From Dactylosporangium sp. AC04546 (GTDB lineage Bacteria; Actinomycetota; Actinomycetes; Mycobacteriales; Micromonosporaceae): DNA of 64,000 bases. This document shows, in pieces, positions 63,777 to 64,000 of the stretch (its first letter is position 1; the number at the start of each line of letters is the position of its first letter). The stretch covers positions 19,682 to 83,681 of the forward strand of contig NZ_JAHYSG010000052.1 in assembly GCF_022095675.1 (NCBI RefSeq). Reading direction: 5' to 3'. Under the pieces are notes generated by a model. That model was not told where the DNA came from. It was given only the letters and a program-made list of their open reading frames with translations, and did not search any database. The translations under genes were made by a program, and so were the position numbers.

Positions 63777-64000
63777 ATGGCCCGACTGAGCCGCCGCCGG
63801 CTGCTGCAGACCACCGGCGCCACCGCCGTGGCGACGACGTTGATCCCCGGCACGGCCGCGGAGGCCGCGCTGACCCCGGTGCGTGCCGACATCGGTGTCG
63901 GTGCATACCCGTTCGAGCTGGGGCAGGTGCGGCTGACGGCGGGCCGGTTCCTGGACAACCAGAACCGGACCCTGTCGTACCTGCGGTTCGTCGATGTCGA
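63777..64000 (+). CDS. Tat-exported GH127-like beta-L-arabinofuranosidase (5' part only)
   Basis: Only the first 74 codons are in the window. The N-terminus is a twin-arginine signal (RLSRRRLLQTTGATAVATTL) and the mature start reads YPFELGQVRLTAGRFLDNQNRTLSYLRFVD. This is the usual beginning of DUF1680/GH127 proteins, which release beta-L-arabinofuranose from plant glycans. The ATG at 63777 has AGGAAAGGA upstream. It is in an operon with the CUT2 sugar ATPase under LacI-type operators. The call rests on the short N-terminal pattern. Confidence 0.7.
   Translation, partial: MARLSRRRLLQTTGATAVATTLIPGTAAEAALTPVRADIGVGAYPFELGQVRLTAGRFLDNQNRTLSYLRFVDV

Noticed and set aside
1..64000. tRNA, rRNA, CRISPR arrays, integrase or transposase genes
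   Set aside because: None was recognised on either strand; the only mobile-element signal is the non-coding fold-back element at 37.6-37.8 kb.

Overview
The window is very GC-rich DNA with third codon positions almost all G or C, many GTG and TTG starts, Tat and lipoprotein export signals, ROK, TetR, HxlR, MerR and LuxR regulators, and non-modular NRPS genes. This points to a filamentous actinomycete. The family Micromonosporaceae fits best, but that is inference. No rRNA, tRNA, CRISPR array or transposase gene was seen.

Region 1 (1-3.6 kb): a LuxR-type ATPase regulator, cut by the window edge, lies divergent from an FAD monooxygenase and an OsmC protein. Region 2 (3.6-16.2 kb): a carbohydrate-use locus. 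A minus-strand operon encodes an ABC sugar importer, an alpha-galactosidase, a mini DeoR-like protein and an M20 amidohydrolase. Opposite it are two secreted DUF4874/DUF4832 proteins with Fn3 modules and nearly identical C-terminal binding modules, then a ROK regulator. Both promoter regions carry an AGTTTGTnAACA motif, so the ROK protein probably controls the whole locus. Region 3 (16.2-23.5 kb): housekeeping and accessory genes: an SGNH hydrolase, a quinone oxidoreductase/TetR pair with tandem operators, a GH5 enzyme tail-to-tail with an egghead-like GT2, and an HxlR/SDR pair. Two gene scars are also present.

Region 4 (about 23.5-52.9 kb): a candidate natural-product cluster with no modular megasynthase. 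It contains an ATP-grasp ligase and a PLP decarboxylase; a nucleotide-sugar dehydrogenase and a glycosyltransferase; a six-gene sugar operon in which five of the genes are joined by 4-base overlaps; a stand-alone adenylation domain with a carrier protein; a KAS III enzyme with a second carrier protein and a KS-like partner lacking the catalytic Cys; an aldehyde dehydrogenase; a methyltransferase; a third carrier protein with an amidase and a stand-alone condensation domain; two acyl-CoA dehydrogenase-type proteins, a transglutaminase-like protein and an O-methyltransferase; and a MATE exporter with an exported GH1 beta-glucosidase. The inferred plan is an acyl or aminoacyl chain built on three discrete carrier proteins, joined by the condensation and/or transglutaminase-like enzymes and decorated with an amino or uronic sugar. 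Intracellular glycosylation followed by export and extracellular deglycosylation may give self-protection. I do not recognise the product.

Region 5 (53-64 kb): a 1661-residue STAND protein (degenerate phosphoesterase domain, NACHT, pentapeptide repeats, 14 WD40 repeats) tail-to-tail with a small membrane protein; an ion transporter and a small monooxygenase; a MerR/GyrI pair; and the start of an arabinoside-type locus (sugar ABC ATPase and Tat-exported GH127) behind a perfect LacI-type operator.

Other highlights are a 162-bp MITE-like element inserted in the loop of a terminator palindrome at 37.6-37.8 kb, and several promoters whose -10 hexamer lies 6-7 bases from the start codon, suggesting leaderless transcripts.
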